Below, in pieces: positions 1-11,028 of a DNA stretch of 64,000 nucleotides. The stretch lies in assembly GCF_008824185.1 (NCBI RefSeq), contig NZ_CP044426.1, positions 1,868,501-1,932,500 on the forward strand. Direction: 5' to 3'. Positions within the stretch are counted from its first letter, which is position 1. The number at the start of each line of letters is the position of its first letter. The position numbers and the translations under genes are program-made. Below the pieces are notes generated by a model, which ran no database searches, was not told where the DNA came from, and saw only the letters and a program-made list of their open reading frames with translations. This DNA comes from Paracoccus pantotrophus. GTDB taxonomy: Bacteria > Pseudomonadota > Alphaproteobacteria > Rhodobacterales > Rhodobacteraceae.

Positions 1-1
1 G

Positions 2-769
2 GATGGCGGCATCTGGGAAACCGTCAAGACCATCTTCTGGGCGCTGGTGATCGCGGGCGTGTTCCGCACCCTGTTCTTCCAGCCGTTCTGGATTCCCTCG
101 GGCAGCATGAAGGACACGCTGCTGATCGGCGATTTCCTGTTCGTGAACAAGATGGCCTATGGCTATTCGCAGGTCTCCTGCCCCTTCGCGCTCTGCCCGA
201 TCTCGGGCCGTATCCTCGGCTCGGAACCCGAGCGCGGCGATGTCGTGGTCTTCCGCCACCCGACGCGGGGCGACGATTTCATCAAGCGGGTGATCGGTCT
301 GCCCGGCGACCGCATCCAGATGAGGGATGGCGTGCTGTGGATCAACGGGCAGGAGGTGCCGCAAGAGCCCGCCGGCACCTTCACCGAACCCTATGCCCCG
401 CAGGGCCCGCAGCAAAGCCTGCCGAAATGCCGCAACGAGCCGGTGCCCGAGGGCGGCGCCTGCGAAAAGGACCGCCATACCGAGACGCTGCCGAACGGCG
501 TCACCCATGATGTGCTGAACATCTTCGACAACGGGCCGGGCGACAATACGGCCGAGTTCACCGTGCCCGAGGGGAACTACTTCTTCCTGGGCGACAACCG
601 CGACAATTCCGGCGACTCGCGCTGGCCGGCGGCGGTGGGCGGCGTCGGCATGGTGCCGGCGGAATACCTGATCGGGCGCGCCGACCGGATCATGTTCTCC
701 TCGGCCGGCAAGTCGCTGCTGTATTTCTGGACCTGGCGGCCGGACCGGTTCCTGAAGGCCGTGGACTAA
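2..769 (+). CDS. lepB: Signal peptidase I, 5' end outside the window
   Basis: Type I signal peptidase, which cleaves the leader from exported preproteins on the outer face of the inner membrane. The frame is open to the left edge, so the true start lies upstream. A hydrophobic segment (IFWALVIAGV) is followed by the catalytic serine box IPSGSMKDTL. The general-base lysine sits in FIKRVIGLPGD and the last signature is GDNRDNSGDSR. The region between the lysine and the last box carries cysteines (SCPFALC, KCRNE, ACEKD). The gene runs into rnc 44 bp downstream, as in other Rhodobacterales. An internal GTG at 47 also gives an open frame, but the membrane segment begins before it. Confidence 0.95.
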   Translation, partial: DGGIWETVKTIFWALVIAGVFRTLFFQPFWIPSGSMKDTLLIGDFLFVNKMAYGYSQVSCPFALCPISGRILGSEPERGDVVVFRHPTRGDDFIKRVIGLPGDRIQMRDGVLWINGQEVPQEPAGTFTEPYAPQGPQQSLPKCRNEPVPEGGACEKDRHTETLPNGVTHDVLNIFDNGPGDNTAEFTVPEGNYFFLGDNRDNSGDSRWPAAVGGVGMVPAEYLIGRADRIMFSSAGKSLLYFWTWRPDRFLKAVD

Positions 770-813
770 GGGAAGAATTGCCGCGGCGCCCCGCGCCGTG
801 GCAGGATCGCGAC

Positions 814-1503
814 ATGAAGATTTCCGCAGACCTGCGCGCATTCTCGGAACGGCTGGGGCACGAATTCTCGCGCCCCGACCTGCTGCGCCGCGCCCTGACC
901 CACGGCTCGATCGCCAGCGCCACCCGGCCCGACAACCAGCGGCTGGAATTCCTGGGCGACCGCGTGCTGGGCCTGACCATCGCCGAGGCGCTGTTCGCCG
1001 CCGACCACGCCGCGACCGAGGGCCAGCTTGCCCCGCGCTACAACGCGCTCGTCAAGGGCGAGACCTGCGCCGCGGTCGCCCGCGAGATCGGGCTGGGCGA
1101 GGTGCTGAAGCTCGGCCGCTCCGAGATGCTGTCGGGCGGACGGCGCAAGGAGGCGCTGCTAGCCGATGCGATGGAGGCGGTGATCGCCGCCGTCTATCTC
1201 GACGCCGGCTTCGAGGCGGCGCGCGGGGTCGTCCTGGCCCTTTGGGCCGGGCGGCTGGCCAATGTCCAGACCGACGCCCGCGACGCCAAGACCGCGCTTC
1301 AGGAATGGGCACAGGCGCAGGGCATGAGCCCGCCGCGCTATGTCCAGACCGCGCGCAGCGGCCCCGACCATGCGCCGGAATTCCAGATCACCGTCCGGCT
1401 GGACGACGGCCGCGAGGCCGCTGCCAGCGGCAGGGGCACCAAGCGCAGCATCGAACAGGCCGCCGCCGCGGCAATGCTGGAACAGATCGAAAGAACGCCA
1501 TGA
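814..1503 (+). CDS. rnc: Ribonuclease III
   Basis: Double-strand-specific endoribonuclease that processes rRNA precursors and structured mRNAs. The 229-aa product has the RNase III signature RLEFLGDRVL near residue 40, the second acidic site in DAMEAVIAAVYLDAG near residue 115, and a C-terminal double-stranded RNA-binding domain ending in GTKRSIEQAAAAAMLEQIE. The ATG at 814 is chosen because AGGA lies about 8 nt before it and the protein then begins at the conserved MKISADLRAF. A longer frame from 778 lacks both. The stop overlaps the era start (ATGA, 4 nt), so the two genes are probably translationally coupled. Confidence 0.96.
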   Translation: MKISADLRAFSERLGHEFSRPDLLRRALTHGSIASATRPDNQRLEFLGDRVLGLTIAEALFAADHAATEGQLAPRYNALVKGETCAAVAREIGLGEVLKLGRSEMLSGGRRKEALLADAMEAVIAAVYLDAGFEAARGVVLALWAGRLANVQTDARDAKTALQEWAQAQGMSPPRYVQTARSGPDHAPEFQITVRLDDGREAAASGRGTKRSIEQAAAAAMLEQIERTP

Positions 1504-2411
1504 CCCAGACACGCGCGGGCTTCGTCGCCCTGATCGGCGAGCCGAATGCCGGCAAATCCACCCTGCTGAACCGCATGGTCGGGGCCAAGGTCTCGATCGT
1601 GACCCACAAGGTGCAGACCACCCGCGCCCGCATCCGCGGCATCGCCATGCAGGGCGACAGCCAGATCGTGTTCGTCGATACGCCCGGCATCTTTCGCCCG
1701 CGCCGGCGGCTGGATCGCAGCATGGTCAAGGCAGCCTGGGGGGGCGCGGCCGATGCCGATGTGATCCTGCTCTTGATCGAGGCGCATCGCGGGCTGACCG
1801 ACGGCGCGCAGGCGATCATCGACAACCTGCGCCAGCATGCCGGCCAGACCCCGGTGGCGCTGGTCATCAACAAGATCGACCGGGTGAAATCCGAAGCGCT
1901 GCTGGCGCTGTCGCAACAGCTGAATGCGGGTTTCGACTTTACCCGCACCTTCATGATCTCGGCCGAAAAAGGCCATGGCTGCGACGACCTGCTGGAATGG
2001 CTGGCCGGGCAGGTGCCCGAGGGCCCCTGGCTTTACCCCGAGGACCAGGTGGCCGACCTGCCGATGCGCATGATCGCCGCCGAGATCACCCGCGAAAAGC
2101 TGACCCTGCGCCTGCACGAGGAAATTCCCTATCAGCTGACGGTCGAGACCGAGAAATGGGAGGAGCGCAAGGACGGTTCTGCCCGCGTCGACCAGATCGT
2201 CTATGTCGCCCGCCCCGGCCACAAGGGCATCGTGCTGGGCAAGGGCGGCGAGACGATCAAGGCCGTCGGCCAGGCGGCACGGGCCGAGCTGGCCGAGTTC
2301 ATGGGCCGCCCCGTCCACCTGTTCCTGCAGGTGAAGGTGCGCGAGAACTGGCTGGACGAGGCCGAGCGCTACAACGAGATGGGCCTCGACTTCCGCGACG
2401 GCGATGCCTGA
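1500..2411 (+). CDS. era: GTPase Era
   Basis: Ras-like GTPase that binds 16S rRNA and matures the 30S subunit. The 303-aa product is normal length. G1 is GEPNAGKST, G3 is DTPG and G4 is NKID. The C-terminal KH domain has KGIVLGKGGETIKAVG and ends with the family-typical ENWLDEAERYNEMGLDF. It starts inside the rnc stop (ATGA) and its own stop overlaps the next gene by 8 nt. A long open frame starts far upstream in rnc, but its first 230 codons have rnc-shadow composition. Confidence 0.97.
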   Translation: MTQTRAGFVALIGEPNAGKSTLLNRMVGAKVSIVTHKVQTTRARIRGIAMQGDSQIVFVDTPGIFRPRRRLDRSMVKAAWGGAADADVILLLIEAHRGLTDGAQAIIDNLRQHAGQTPVALVINKIDRVKSEALLALSQQLNAGFDFTRTFMISAEKGHGCDDLLEWLAGQVPEGPWLYPEDQVADLPMRMIAAEITREKLTLRLHEEIPYQLTVETEKWEERKDGSARVDQIVYVARPGHKGIVLGKGGETIKAVGQAARAELAEFMGRPVHLFLQVKVRENWLDEAERYNEMGLDFRDGDA

Positions 2412-2739
2412 GCCGCGGCTGGCCGCCGGCATCTGGGTCGCGGCCTATCTGCGCCGGCTGGGTCTGGCCGGCATCCCGGCCTATGTCACCCGGCATGGCG
2501 ACGACACCGCCGGCAGCGTCATGGTGAAATGCGCCACGCTGGACCGCCGCGCCAGCCTCTGGGTCCGGGAATGGGATTTCGAGACCGACCGGCGGCTCTG
2601 GCTGCGGCTGAACGAGGCCGGGGAGCCCGAGATCGACGCCGAGATCGCCCGCAACATCGCCCGCGACCCCGACCTGTGGGTGATCGAGATCGAGAGCCCC
2701 GACACCCGCACCCTGCTGGACGAGGACGGGCTGGCTTGA
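2404..2739 (+). CDS. DUF1491 family protein
   Basis: A 111-aa protein of unknown function, conserved in alphaproteobacteria directly after era. Recognisable features are RLAAGIWVAAYLRR at the N terminus, VTRHGDDTAGSVMVKC, and a C-terminal stretch WVIEIESPDTRTLLDE. It overlaps the end of era by 8 nt and belongs to the lepB-rnc-era unit. In many relatives recO follows; here a 250-bp intergenic region with repeats and then gyrB follows. The family assignment rests on sequence pattern and position; no function is inferred. Confidence 0.85.
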   Translation: MPEPRLAAGIWVAAYLRRLGLAGIPAYVTRHGDDTAGSVMVKCATLDRRASLWVREWDFETDRRLWLRLNEAGEPEIDAEIARNIARDPDLWVIEIESPDTRTLLDEDGLA

Positions 2740-2744
2740 GCCGC

Positions 2745-2860
2745 CGGCATGAGTACCTGGAAAACGGCGAAAGCCGGGAGAGATCGGCCCGGCATGGGCC
2801 TGGCCGCGCCGCCGGCATGGGTATTTGGGGAACGAAGAAGCCGGGGGTTTCCCGCGGGAC
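2745..2860. repeat. Two copies of a small TATTTG-core intergenic repeat
   Basis: Two diverged copies lie in tandem between the DUF1491 gene and gyrB. One is near 2745-2780 (GCCGGCATGAGTACCTGG, then AAAACGGCGAAAGCCGG). The other is near 2810-2850 (GGCATGGGTATTTGGGGAAC, then GAAGAAGCCGGGG). Shared elements are a GCCGGCATG lead, GTAYYTGG, and an AAG/GAAGCCGG tail. A related copy lies in the other intergenic region at 24953-24988 and a further one inside the Lhr-like helicase gene. The relationship was judged by eye. Confidence 0.6.
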
Positions 2861-2933
2861 GGCCGGGCGTGCGGCGTGGCGGGCATGGCGGGGCGCCGGC
2901 AGGTGGGAAGCCGCTAAATCTTGTGGCTTTCCC

Positions 2934-2962
2934 GTGACATTCCCTGCCGCGCACACTATAAG
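2934..2962 (+). promoter_or_regulatory. Probable sigma-70 promoter of gyrB
   Basis: GTGACA at 2934-2939, a 17-nt spacer and TATAAG at 2957-2962 give a near-consensus housekeeping promoter. Transcription would start about 20 nt before the gyrB ATG. It lies downstream of the repeat pair, so gyrB is likely expressed apart from era. Confidence 0.7.
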
Positions 2963-2991
2963 ATGCGGGTCCAAGGCAGGATAAGAAGACA

Positions 2992-5430
<2,439 letters not shown>

Positions 5431-5526
5431 GGCTTAACGACATTCCATGATGTCGCAGAATCACCAGATTTGACACGATCTTTGGTTTTATTGTTGCTAT
5501 CATGTCGCGAGCTGCGCCATAAAGCG

Positions 5527-5567
5527 GCGGCGCTTTCAGGCGCCGCTTGCGGCCCTCCGACCGCAAG
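5527..5567 (+). other. Two adjacent hairpins between gyrB and the porin gene
   Basis: Two perfect 7-bp stems follow each other: GCGGCGC (5527-5533) with GCGCCGC (5540-5546), and CTTGCGG (5546-5552) with CCGCAAG (5561-5567). There is no T tract, so this is not a standard intrinsic terminator for gyrB. It lies 70-110 nt before the outer-membrane gene and could be a structured 5' leader. A TTGACA box sits at 5470 but no good -10 box lies at the right spacing. Confidence 0.45.
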
Positions 5568-5637
5568 CCTAGTTGTTGAACGATTTTGATGCCGGGGATT
5601 TTGGACTTCCCGGGCGTCACGCATAGGAGATTTGGAC

Positions 5638-6342
5638 ATGTGCGCTGTTTCTGTAAAAGCTCCCCTCACCGTTGCGGTCGCGGCGTCGCTGACCCTTGGC
5701 ACAACCTTGGCCGCGAATGCGGGAGGTTTTACACCGCCGATCGTTGACAGCGACGTCACTGCCCCGGTCGTCGAAGCCCCCGCCGGTGAATGGGCGGGCG
5801 GCTATGCCGGCCTGACGCTGGGCTATGCTTTCGCAGGCGACGATGCTGTCGGCGTCAACGGCACCACCGTCGACAAGCTGGAGCTGGGCGGCGCCAATGC
5901 CGGCGTCCGCCTGGGCTATCGCTGGCAGCGCGACCGCTGGGTCATCGGCCCGGAACTGGGCTTCGAAGCCGGCAACGTGAAGGACAGCTTCTCGACCGCC
6001 GGCTATGACGCCGAATCCAAGGTCAAGAACCTGCTCGCCCTGCGGCTGAAGACCGGCTATGTGCTGAACAGCGACGTCCTGCTTTACGGGATCGCCGGCG
6101 TGGCCCGCGCCAAGGTCGAGTATTCGATCACCGGCAATGGCGCCGCCATCCGCGACGATTACTCGAAAACCGGCTATGTCGTCGGCCTGGGTGCCGAAAA
6201 GAAGCTTACCGACCGCATGTCGCTGACCGGCGAATACGAATATGCAAATTTCGGCACGGAAAACCTATCGGACGGCACTTTCGACACCAATGCCACTCCC
6301 GACTATCACAACCTGAAGCTGGGTCTGAACTTCAAGTTCTGA
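5638..6342 (+). CDS. Outer-membrane beta-barrel (porin-like) protein
   Basis: A 234-aa small outer-membrane protein of the Omp25/Omp31-like beta-barrel type. The first ~29 residues are a signal peptide (hydrophobic TVAVAASLTLGTTLA, then an ANA site). A loop PAGEWAGGYAGLTLGY opens the barrel, alternating beta strands follow (VRLGYRW, LLALRLKTGYVL, GYVVGLGAEKKL), and the chain ends LKLGLNFKF with the terminal phenylalanine typical of BAM substrates. The start is the ATG after AGGAGATTTGGAC; an in-frame TTG two codons upstream is less likely. It is a single gene with its own terminator. No specific substrate can be inferred. Confidence 0.85.
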   Translation: MCAVSVKAPLTVAVAASLTLGTTLAANAGGFTPPIVDSDVTAPVVEAPAGEWAGGYAGLTLGYAFAGDDAVGVNGTTVDKLELGGANAGVRLGYRWQRDRWVIGPELGFEAGNVKDSFSTAGYDAESKVKNLLALRLKTGYVLNSDVLLYGIAGVARAKVEYSITGNGAAIRDDYSKTGYVVGLGAEKKLTDRMSLTGEYEYANFGTENLSDGTFDTNATPDYHNLKLGLNFKF

Positions 6343-6376
6343 CCCGGACGCTTGATCCGGCTCCGCGGACGGGAAA

Positions 6377-6402
6377 GGGTCGCCCTGGGGCGGCTCTTTT
6401 TC
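6377..6402 (+). terminator. Intrinsic terminator of the porin-like gene
   Basis: A 9-bp stem (GGGTCGCCC with GGGCGGCTC, allowing two G-T pairs) is followed directly by a run of five T. It lies 35 nt after the stop and just before the convergent pdeM stop at 6408. Confidence 0.75.
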
Positions 6403-6407
6403 GTTTC

Positions 6408-7061
6408 TCACGACCGCCGGCGGCCCAGCGGCAGCGGGATGGCGCGGGCGCCGCAGGCTATGGCCAGCCCCTGCGGCACCAGCGCCGCCAGCGCCGGATC
6501 GTCCTGTAAAAGCCCGCCGGTATAGGCGCCGAAGGCCGGCAGCAACAGGTGATCACCGCCCAGCAGGAAGGCGCGCCGCCGCTCTCCGGCCAGCCGCACG
6601 GCGGGGTGGAAATGGCCCGATATGTCCGGCCCCTGCCCCGCCTGGTGCCGCAACGCGACCCGGCCCAGCCGCAGGCTGTCCGCCGCCCGGCCCGGCAGGC
6701 CCGCCGGCGCGCCGGGGTCATGGTTGCCGCCGATCCAGACCCAGTCCCGCCCCTGCGCCAGCCGCGACAGGGCGGCCGCGACCAGCGGGTCCAGCGCCTC
6801 GGCCGCCGCCAGGTCGTCGAAACCGTCGCCCAGGCTGATCACCGCCCGCGGGTCCAGCGCCGCAACCTCATCCGCCAGCCGCTCCAGCGTCGCCAACCCC
6901 TCATAGGGCGGCAACAGCGGGCCGCCGCGCCGGGCCATGCGCTCGGACTTGCCCAGGTGCAGGTCGGCCACGACCAGCACCGCGCCTTCCGGCCACCACA
7001 GCGCGCCAGAGGCCCGCGCCTCCAGACGCAGCCCATGGAAATCAAAGGCGTATCCGCTCAT
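6408..7061 (-). CDS. pdeM: Ligase-associated metallophosphoesterase PdeM
   Basis: Calcineurin-like phosphoesterase of the ligase-associated DNA damage response cluster. The 217-aa protein has the metal-binding motifs in order: VVADLHLGKSE, SLGDGFDD, WIGGNHDPG and a late ISGHFHPAV. It is the last gene of the minus-strand operon and its ATG overlaps the helicase stop by 4 nt (ATGA). The known family acts on DNA ends or nucleic-acid phosphodiesters; the exact substrate is not visible in the sequence. A longer frame reaches far upstream, but that part is an out-of-frame shadow of the helicase gene. Confidence 0.9.
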   Translation of the reverse strand: MSGYAFDFHGLRLEARASGALWWPEGAVLVVADLHLGKSERMARRGGPLLPPYEGLATLERLADEVAALDPRAVISLGDGFDDLAAAEALDPLVAAALSRLAQGRDWVWIGGNHDPGAPAGLPGRAADSLRLGRVALRHQAGQGPDISGHFHPAVRLAGERRRAFLLGGDHLLLPAFGAYTGGLLQDDPALAALVPQGLAIACGARAIPLPLGRRRS

Positions 7062-9487
7062 GCGATCCCTTCCAGCCCGGCCTCGGCCATCAGCGCCTCG
7101 GCCTCGATCTGCGCCAGCCGCTCGCGGCCCTCGCCGCGGATCGGCACCCGGCCGACCTCCAGCAGCAAGGGCGCGGCCATGGGCGAGACGCGGTCCAGCA
7201 TCCGATGCTCGCGCCGGGGCGAGCGGTCCAGCATCTCCTCGATCCGGCCGAAATCGACAAGGCCCCGCCCCGCCTCCTCGGCGGTGATGCGCAGCATCAG
7301 GTGGCCGGGGTCGTATTTGCGCAAGGTGTCGTAAAGGATGTCGCTGGAGAATGTCGCCTGCCGCCCGCTCTTGCGTTGGCCGGGCATGTTGCGCTGGATC
7401 AGCCCGGCGACGGTGGCGACATTGCGAAAGCTGCGCTTCATCACCGCATTCCCGCCCAGCCAGTCGCCCAGGCCCGCCCGCAACCGCGCCCGGTCCAAGA
7501 GCGGCGCGGGATCGCGCACCGCGTCCAGCGACCAGACCAGCAGCGCGTAATCGGTGGACAGGAAGCCCAAGGGGCCCAGCCCCTCCTCCTCCATCTCGCG
7601 GGTCAGCAAGAGGCCCAGCGTCTGCAGGGCATTGCGCCCGGCAAAGCCGTAAAGCGCGAAATGCCACAGCCCGGCATGGGGAAAGCTTTCCGACAGCAGC
7701 AGCCCCGGCTCCGGCAGGGCCGAGACCGCGGCCTGCAAGCCCAGCCATTCCCGCGTCTGCGCCGGCAAGGCACCGTACCGCGCCGGATCGCCGATCAGCG
7801 CCAGCACGCGATGCGAAAGCTGCGTGGACATGGCCAGCTTGACGCCGGAATAGACCGCGATCTTGGGCTGCCGGGTGGGGTCTGGCGTGACCTCGATCAC
7901 CATCTCGCGCATGGCGTCCATGCGCACCACCCGGCCGCCGATCAAGAAGCTGTCGCCTGGGGTCAGGCTGGCGGCGAAACCCTCCTCGACCTCGCCCAGC
8001 GGCACGCCGCCGCGGCCGCGCAGCCGGACCTTCACCATCTCGGCCTCGACGATGGTGCCGACATTCATGCGCAAGAGCTTCGCGGCCCGCGGATCGCGCA
8101 GCTGCCACAGCCCGCCCCGCAGCACCAACCGCTGCCAGCGGTCATAGGCACGCAAGGCATAGCCCCCGGTCGCGGCGAAATCCAGGCAGGCGTCGAAATC
8201 CGGCCGCGTCAGGCCGCGATAGGGGCCGGCCGTCACCACCTCGGCATAAAGCGTATCGGCGTCGAAGGGCGCAGCGCAGGCGGTAAGCCCGATATGCTGG
8301 CACAGCACGTCCAAGGGCCCCGGCCCGCGCGGATCGCCGTCCAGGTCGCGTTCGCGCACCGCCTCCAGCGCCGCGACGCATTCGATCTGCTCGAAGCGGT
8401 TCGCCGGCACGATCCGCGCCTTCGAGGGCGCATTGTAGCGATGGTTCGCTCTCCCGATGCGCTGCACCAGCCGCTTGACGTTCTTGGGCGCACCGACCTG
8501 GATCACCAGATCGACAGCGCCCCAGTCGATGCCCAGGTCCAGGCTGCCGGTCGCGACCACGGCGCGCAATGCGCCCGCCGCCATCGCCGCCTCGACCCGG
8601 GCCCGCTGCTCGCGCGCCAGGCTGCCATGGTGCAAGCCGATGGGCAGGTTCTCGTCATTCGCGGCCCAGAGCGCCTGGAAGAACAGCTCGGCCTGGGCGC
8701 GGGTGTTGATGAAGATGATGGTGGTGCGGGCCTCGCGGATCGCCGCCAGCACCTCGGGGATGGCATGATGCCCGCCGCCGCCCGACCAGGGCGCGGGCCG
8801 GGCGGTGGGCAGCATGGCGATGTCGGGATCGGGGCCGGGATCGGCCTCGACCACCGTCACCGGCGCGGCCCCGGCCATGAACCCCGCCAAAGCCTGCGGA
8901 TCCTCGACCGTCGCCGACAGCCCCGTCACCCGCAACCCGGGCGCAAGCTGCCGCAGCCGGGCCAGCCCCAGCATCAGCTGGTCGCCGCGCTTGCTTTCCG
9001 CCAAGGCATGCAATTCGTCCAGCACCACCCGGCGCAAGCCGCCGAAGATCGCCGGCGCCTCGGGATAGCTCAGCATCAGCGCCAGGCTCTCGGGCGTGGT
9101 CAGCAGGATCTCGGGCGGATCGACGCGCTGGCGGCGGCGCTGGCTCTGCCCGGTATCGCCCGTCCGGTCCTCGACCCGCACCCCCAGCCCCAGCTCCGCC
9201 ACCGGCCGCGCCAGGTTGCGGCCGATATCGGCGGTCAGCGCCTTCAGCGGCGAGACATAGAGCGTATGCAGACCCTTTCGGCCTTCTCTGTTTTCCAAAT
9301 ACCCATCCGGCCGCGCCGCCTGCGCCAGCTCCACCAGCGAGGGCAGAAACCCCGCCAGCGTCTTGCCGCCGCCGGTCGGCGCGATCAGCAGGCTGTCGCC
9401 GGTCGCCGCCAGCAGCGCCAGCTGATGCGGATGCGGCTGCCAGCCCTGGCGGGCGAACCAGTCCTGGAACTCGGGCGGCAGGATCAC
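7058..9487 (-). CDS. Ligase-associated DEXH-box (Lhr-like) helicase
   Basis: Superfamily 2 helicase of the ligase-associated type, about 809 aa. Motif I is APTGGGKTLAGF (residues ~36-47), motif II LDELHAL, motif III GLSATVEDP and motif VI QRIGRANHR, followed by an Lhr-type C-terminal region. The start is taken as GTG at 9487, which overlaps the ligase TGA (GTGA, 4 nt); an upstream extension is a shadow of the ligase gene. Residues ~57-71 (RPDGYLENREGRK) interrupt the normal link between motif I and the GLHTLYVSPLKAL block and match the intergenic repeat seen elsewhere in this window. Expected role: unwinding during DNA end repair with the operon partners. Confidence 0.93.
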   Translation of the reverse strand: MILPPEFQDWFARQGWQPHPHQLALLAATGDSLLIAPTGGGKTLAGFLPSLVELAQAARPDGYLENREGRKGLHTLYVSPLKALTADIGRNLARPVAELGLGVRVEDRTGDTGQSQRRRQRVDPPEILLTTPESLALMLSYPEAPAIFGGLRRVVLDELHALAESKRGDQLMLGLARLRQLAPGLRVTGLSATVEDPQALAGFMAGAAPVTVVEADPGPDPDIAMLPTARPAPWSGGGGHHAIPEVLAAIREARTTIIFINTRAQAELFFQALWAANDENLPIGLHHGSLAREQRARVEAAMAAGALRAVVATGSLDLGIDWGAVDLVIQVGAPKNVKRLVQRIGRANHRYNAPSKARIVPANRFEQIECVAALEAVRERDLDGDPRGPGPLDVLCQHIGLTACAAPFDADTLYAEVVTAGPYRGLTRPDFDACLDFAATGGYALRAYDRWQRLVLRGGLWQLRDPRAAKLLRMNVGTIVEAEMVKVRLRGRGGVPLGEVEEGFAASLTPGDSFLIGGRVVRMDAMREMVIEVTPDPTRQPKIAVYSGVKLAMSTQLSHRVLALIGDPARYGALPAQTREWLGLQAAVSALPEPGLLLSESFPHAGLWHFALYGFAGRNALQTLGLLLTREMEEEGLGPLGFLSTDYALLVWSLDAVRDPAPLLDRARLRAGLGDWLGGNAVMKRSFRNVATVAGLIQRNMPGQRKSGRQATFSSDILYDTLRKYDPGHLMLRITAEEAGRGLVDFGRIEEMLDRSPRREHRMLDRVSPMAAPLLLEVGRVPIRGEGRERLAQIEAEALMAEAGLEGIA
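9272..9312 (-). repeat. In-frame copy of the TATTTG-core repeat inside the helicase gene
   Basis: Read on the minus strand, this stretch contains GGATGGGTATTTGGAAAACA followed by GAGAAGGCCG. It resembles the two copies before gyrB (GGCATGGGTATTTGG..., GAAGAAGCCGG) and the copy at 24953. It adds about 13-15 codons between helicase motifs I and Ia without breaking the frame. Boundaries are approximate. Confidence 0.6.
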
Positions 9488-11028
9488 AGCATCGCCTCGA
9501 GCGTTTCCAAGTGGTCCGCCTCGGCCGCCGGCTTGTCCCAGCGGATGCGGCTGATGCGGGGAAAGCGCATCGCCACGCCCGAACGGTGCCGGGTCGAGCG
9601 GTTCAGCCCCTCGAAGGCCACCTCGACCACCAGTTTCGGCGCCAGCGCCCGGACGGGCCCGTAACGCTCGACGGTGTTCTGGCGCACGAAACGGTCCAGC
9701 TCGCGCAGCTCGGCATCGGTAAAGCCGAAATAGGCCTTGCCGACCGGCACCAGCTCGCCGCCATCCCACAGGCCGAAGGTGAAGTCGGAATGAAAGCCCG
9801 AGCGCTTGCCATGACCCCGCTGCGCGTAGATCAGCACCGCATCGACCACCATCGGGTCGCGCTTCCACTTGAACCAGGGTCCGCGCGGCCGGCCGGCGAC
9901 ATAGGCGCTGTCACGGCGCTTGATCATCACCCCCTCGATGACGGCGGCGGGCGGGTCGGCGCGCAGCGCGGCCAGATCCTCCCACGAGGCGAAATCCAGC
10001 AGCGGCGAAATGTCGATGCGGGTGCCGAAATCCACCGCCTCCAGCACCGCGCGGCGCATCTCCAGCGGCTCGGCGCGCAGGTCGCGGCCCTCCCACAGCA
10101 GCAGGTCGTAAAGCCGCAAGCCCGCCGGATGGCTGGCCAGCAACCCCTTGCCGACGGTCTTGCGGTTCAGCCGCTTCTGCAGCTCGCCGAAGGGCGCGAC
10201 CGCGCCCTCGCGGCGCACGATCAGCTCGCCATCCGCGCTGCCCTCGAACTCCATCGCCTCGATGACGTCGGGAAAGGCATGCGAGATATCCTCGCCGGTG
10301 CGGGAATACAGCCGCCGCATGCCGCCTTCGCTGACCGCCTGCACGCGGATGCCGTCCCATTTCCATTCCGCGAAATACGCGCCGGGGTCCAGCGCGCGCA
10401 GCTCGTCCAGATCGGTCGGCGTGGACAGCATCACCGGGCGGAACGGCGCCAGCGCCGCGCTGTCCGGCCGCGCCCCGCCGCCCAGCCAGCCGAACAGGGC
10501 CGCATAGGGTGGCGCGAGCCCGTGCCAGATCTCCTCGATCTCGGGGACCGAGGGCGTGCCCATGCCCGCCAGCGCCATCCGCGCCATGCGGGCCGAGACG
10601 CCGACGCGCAGGTTGCCGGTGGCGAGCTTCAGGAAGGCCAGCCGCTCGGACGGGCCCAGCCGGTCCAGCATGCCGGCAATGGCGCCGGGCAGCGCCGCCT
10701 TGCCGGTGCCCTGCAACAATGCCACCGCCTGGGCCAGCGAGGGGTCGTCCTCGGCGCCCTCGGGCCAGATCAGCGCGATGGTTTCGGCCAGGTCGCCGAC
10801 GAAATCATAGCTCAGCGCCAGAAGCTGGTCGTCGACCCGCTCGGCCGCCAGCCCGCGCAGAAGCGAGGGCGTAACCCGGCGCAATTCCAGGTCGCCGGTC
10901 AGCGCCGCCAGGGCCCAGCCGCGATCGGGGTCCGGGGTGCGTTCCAGATAATGCTGCAAAAGCTGCAGCTTGGCATTGCGCGCCGGCGTGAAGGCCAGCC
11001 GCTCCAGCAGGGCGGCAAAGGCTTTCAT
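9484..11028 (-). CDS. ATP-dependent DNA ligase (ligase-associated operon type)
   Basis: ATP-dependent DNA ligase of 514 aa. The adenylation lysine is in FAEWKWDGIRVQ (motif I). Motif III is DGELIVRREG, motif IV is IEGVMIKRRDSAY and motif V is WFKWKRDP. The N-terminal ~200 residues are the helical DNA-binding domain; the C-terminal OB domain ends the protein. The ATG overlaps the exonuclease stop by 4 nt, and the stop overlaps the helicase GTG by 4 nt. This is the central enzyme of a four-gene bacterial repair cluster and is separate from the housekeeping NAD-dependent LigA. Confidence 0.95.
   Translation of the reverse strand: MKAFAALLERLAFTPARNAKLQLLQHYLERTPDPDRGWALAALTGDLELRRVTPSLLRGLAAERVDDQLLALSYDFVGDLAETIALIWPEGAEDDPSLAQAVALLQGTGKAALPGAIAGMLDRLGPSERLAFLKLATGNLRVGVSARMARMALAGMGTPSVPEIEEIWHGLAPPYAALFGWLGGGARPDSAALAPFRPVMLSTPTDLDELRALDPGAYFAEWKWDGIRVQAVSEGGMRRLYSRTGEDISHAFPDVIEAMEFEGSADGELIVRREGAVAPFGELQKRLNRKTVGKGLLASHPAGLRLYDLLLWEGRDLRAEPLEMRRAVLEAVDFGTRIDISPLLDFASWEDLAALRADPPAAVIEGVMIKRRDSAYVAGRPRGPWFKWKRDPMVVDAVLIYAQRGHGKRSGFHSDFTFGLWDGGELVPVGKAYFGFTDAELRELDRFVRQNTVERYGPVRALAPKLVVEVAFEGLNRSTRHRSGVAMRFPRISRIRWDKPAAEADHLETLEAML

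Noticed and set aside
5470..5503. Promoter with TTGACA at 5470 and TATCAT at 5498
   Set aside because: The spacer is 22 nt, too long for a normal sigma-70 promoter, and no better -10 box was found.
7205..9664. 819-codon plus-strand open frame opposite the helicase gene
   Set aside because: It mirrors the real minus-strand gene. Composition is rich in Q, R, H and P, typical of a GC-rich antisense shadow.
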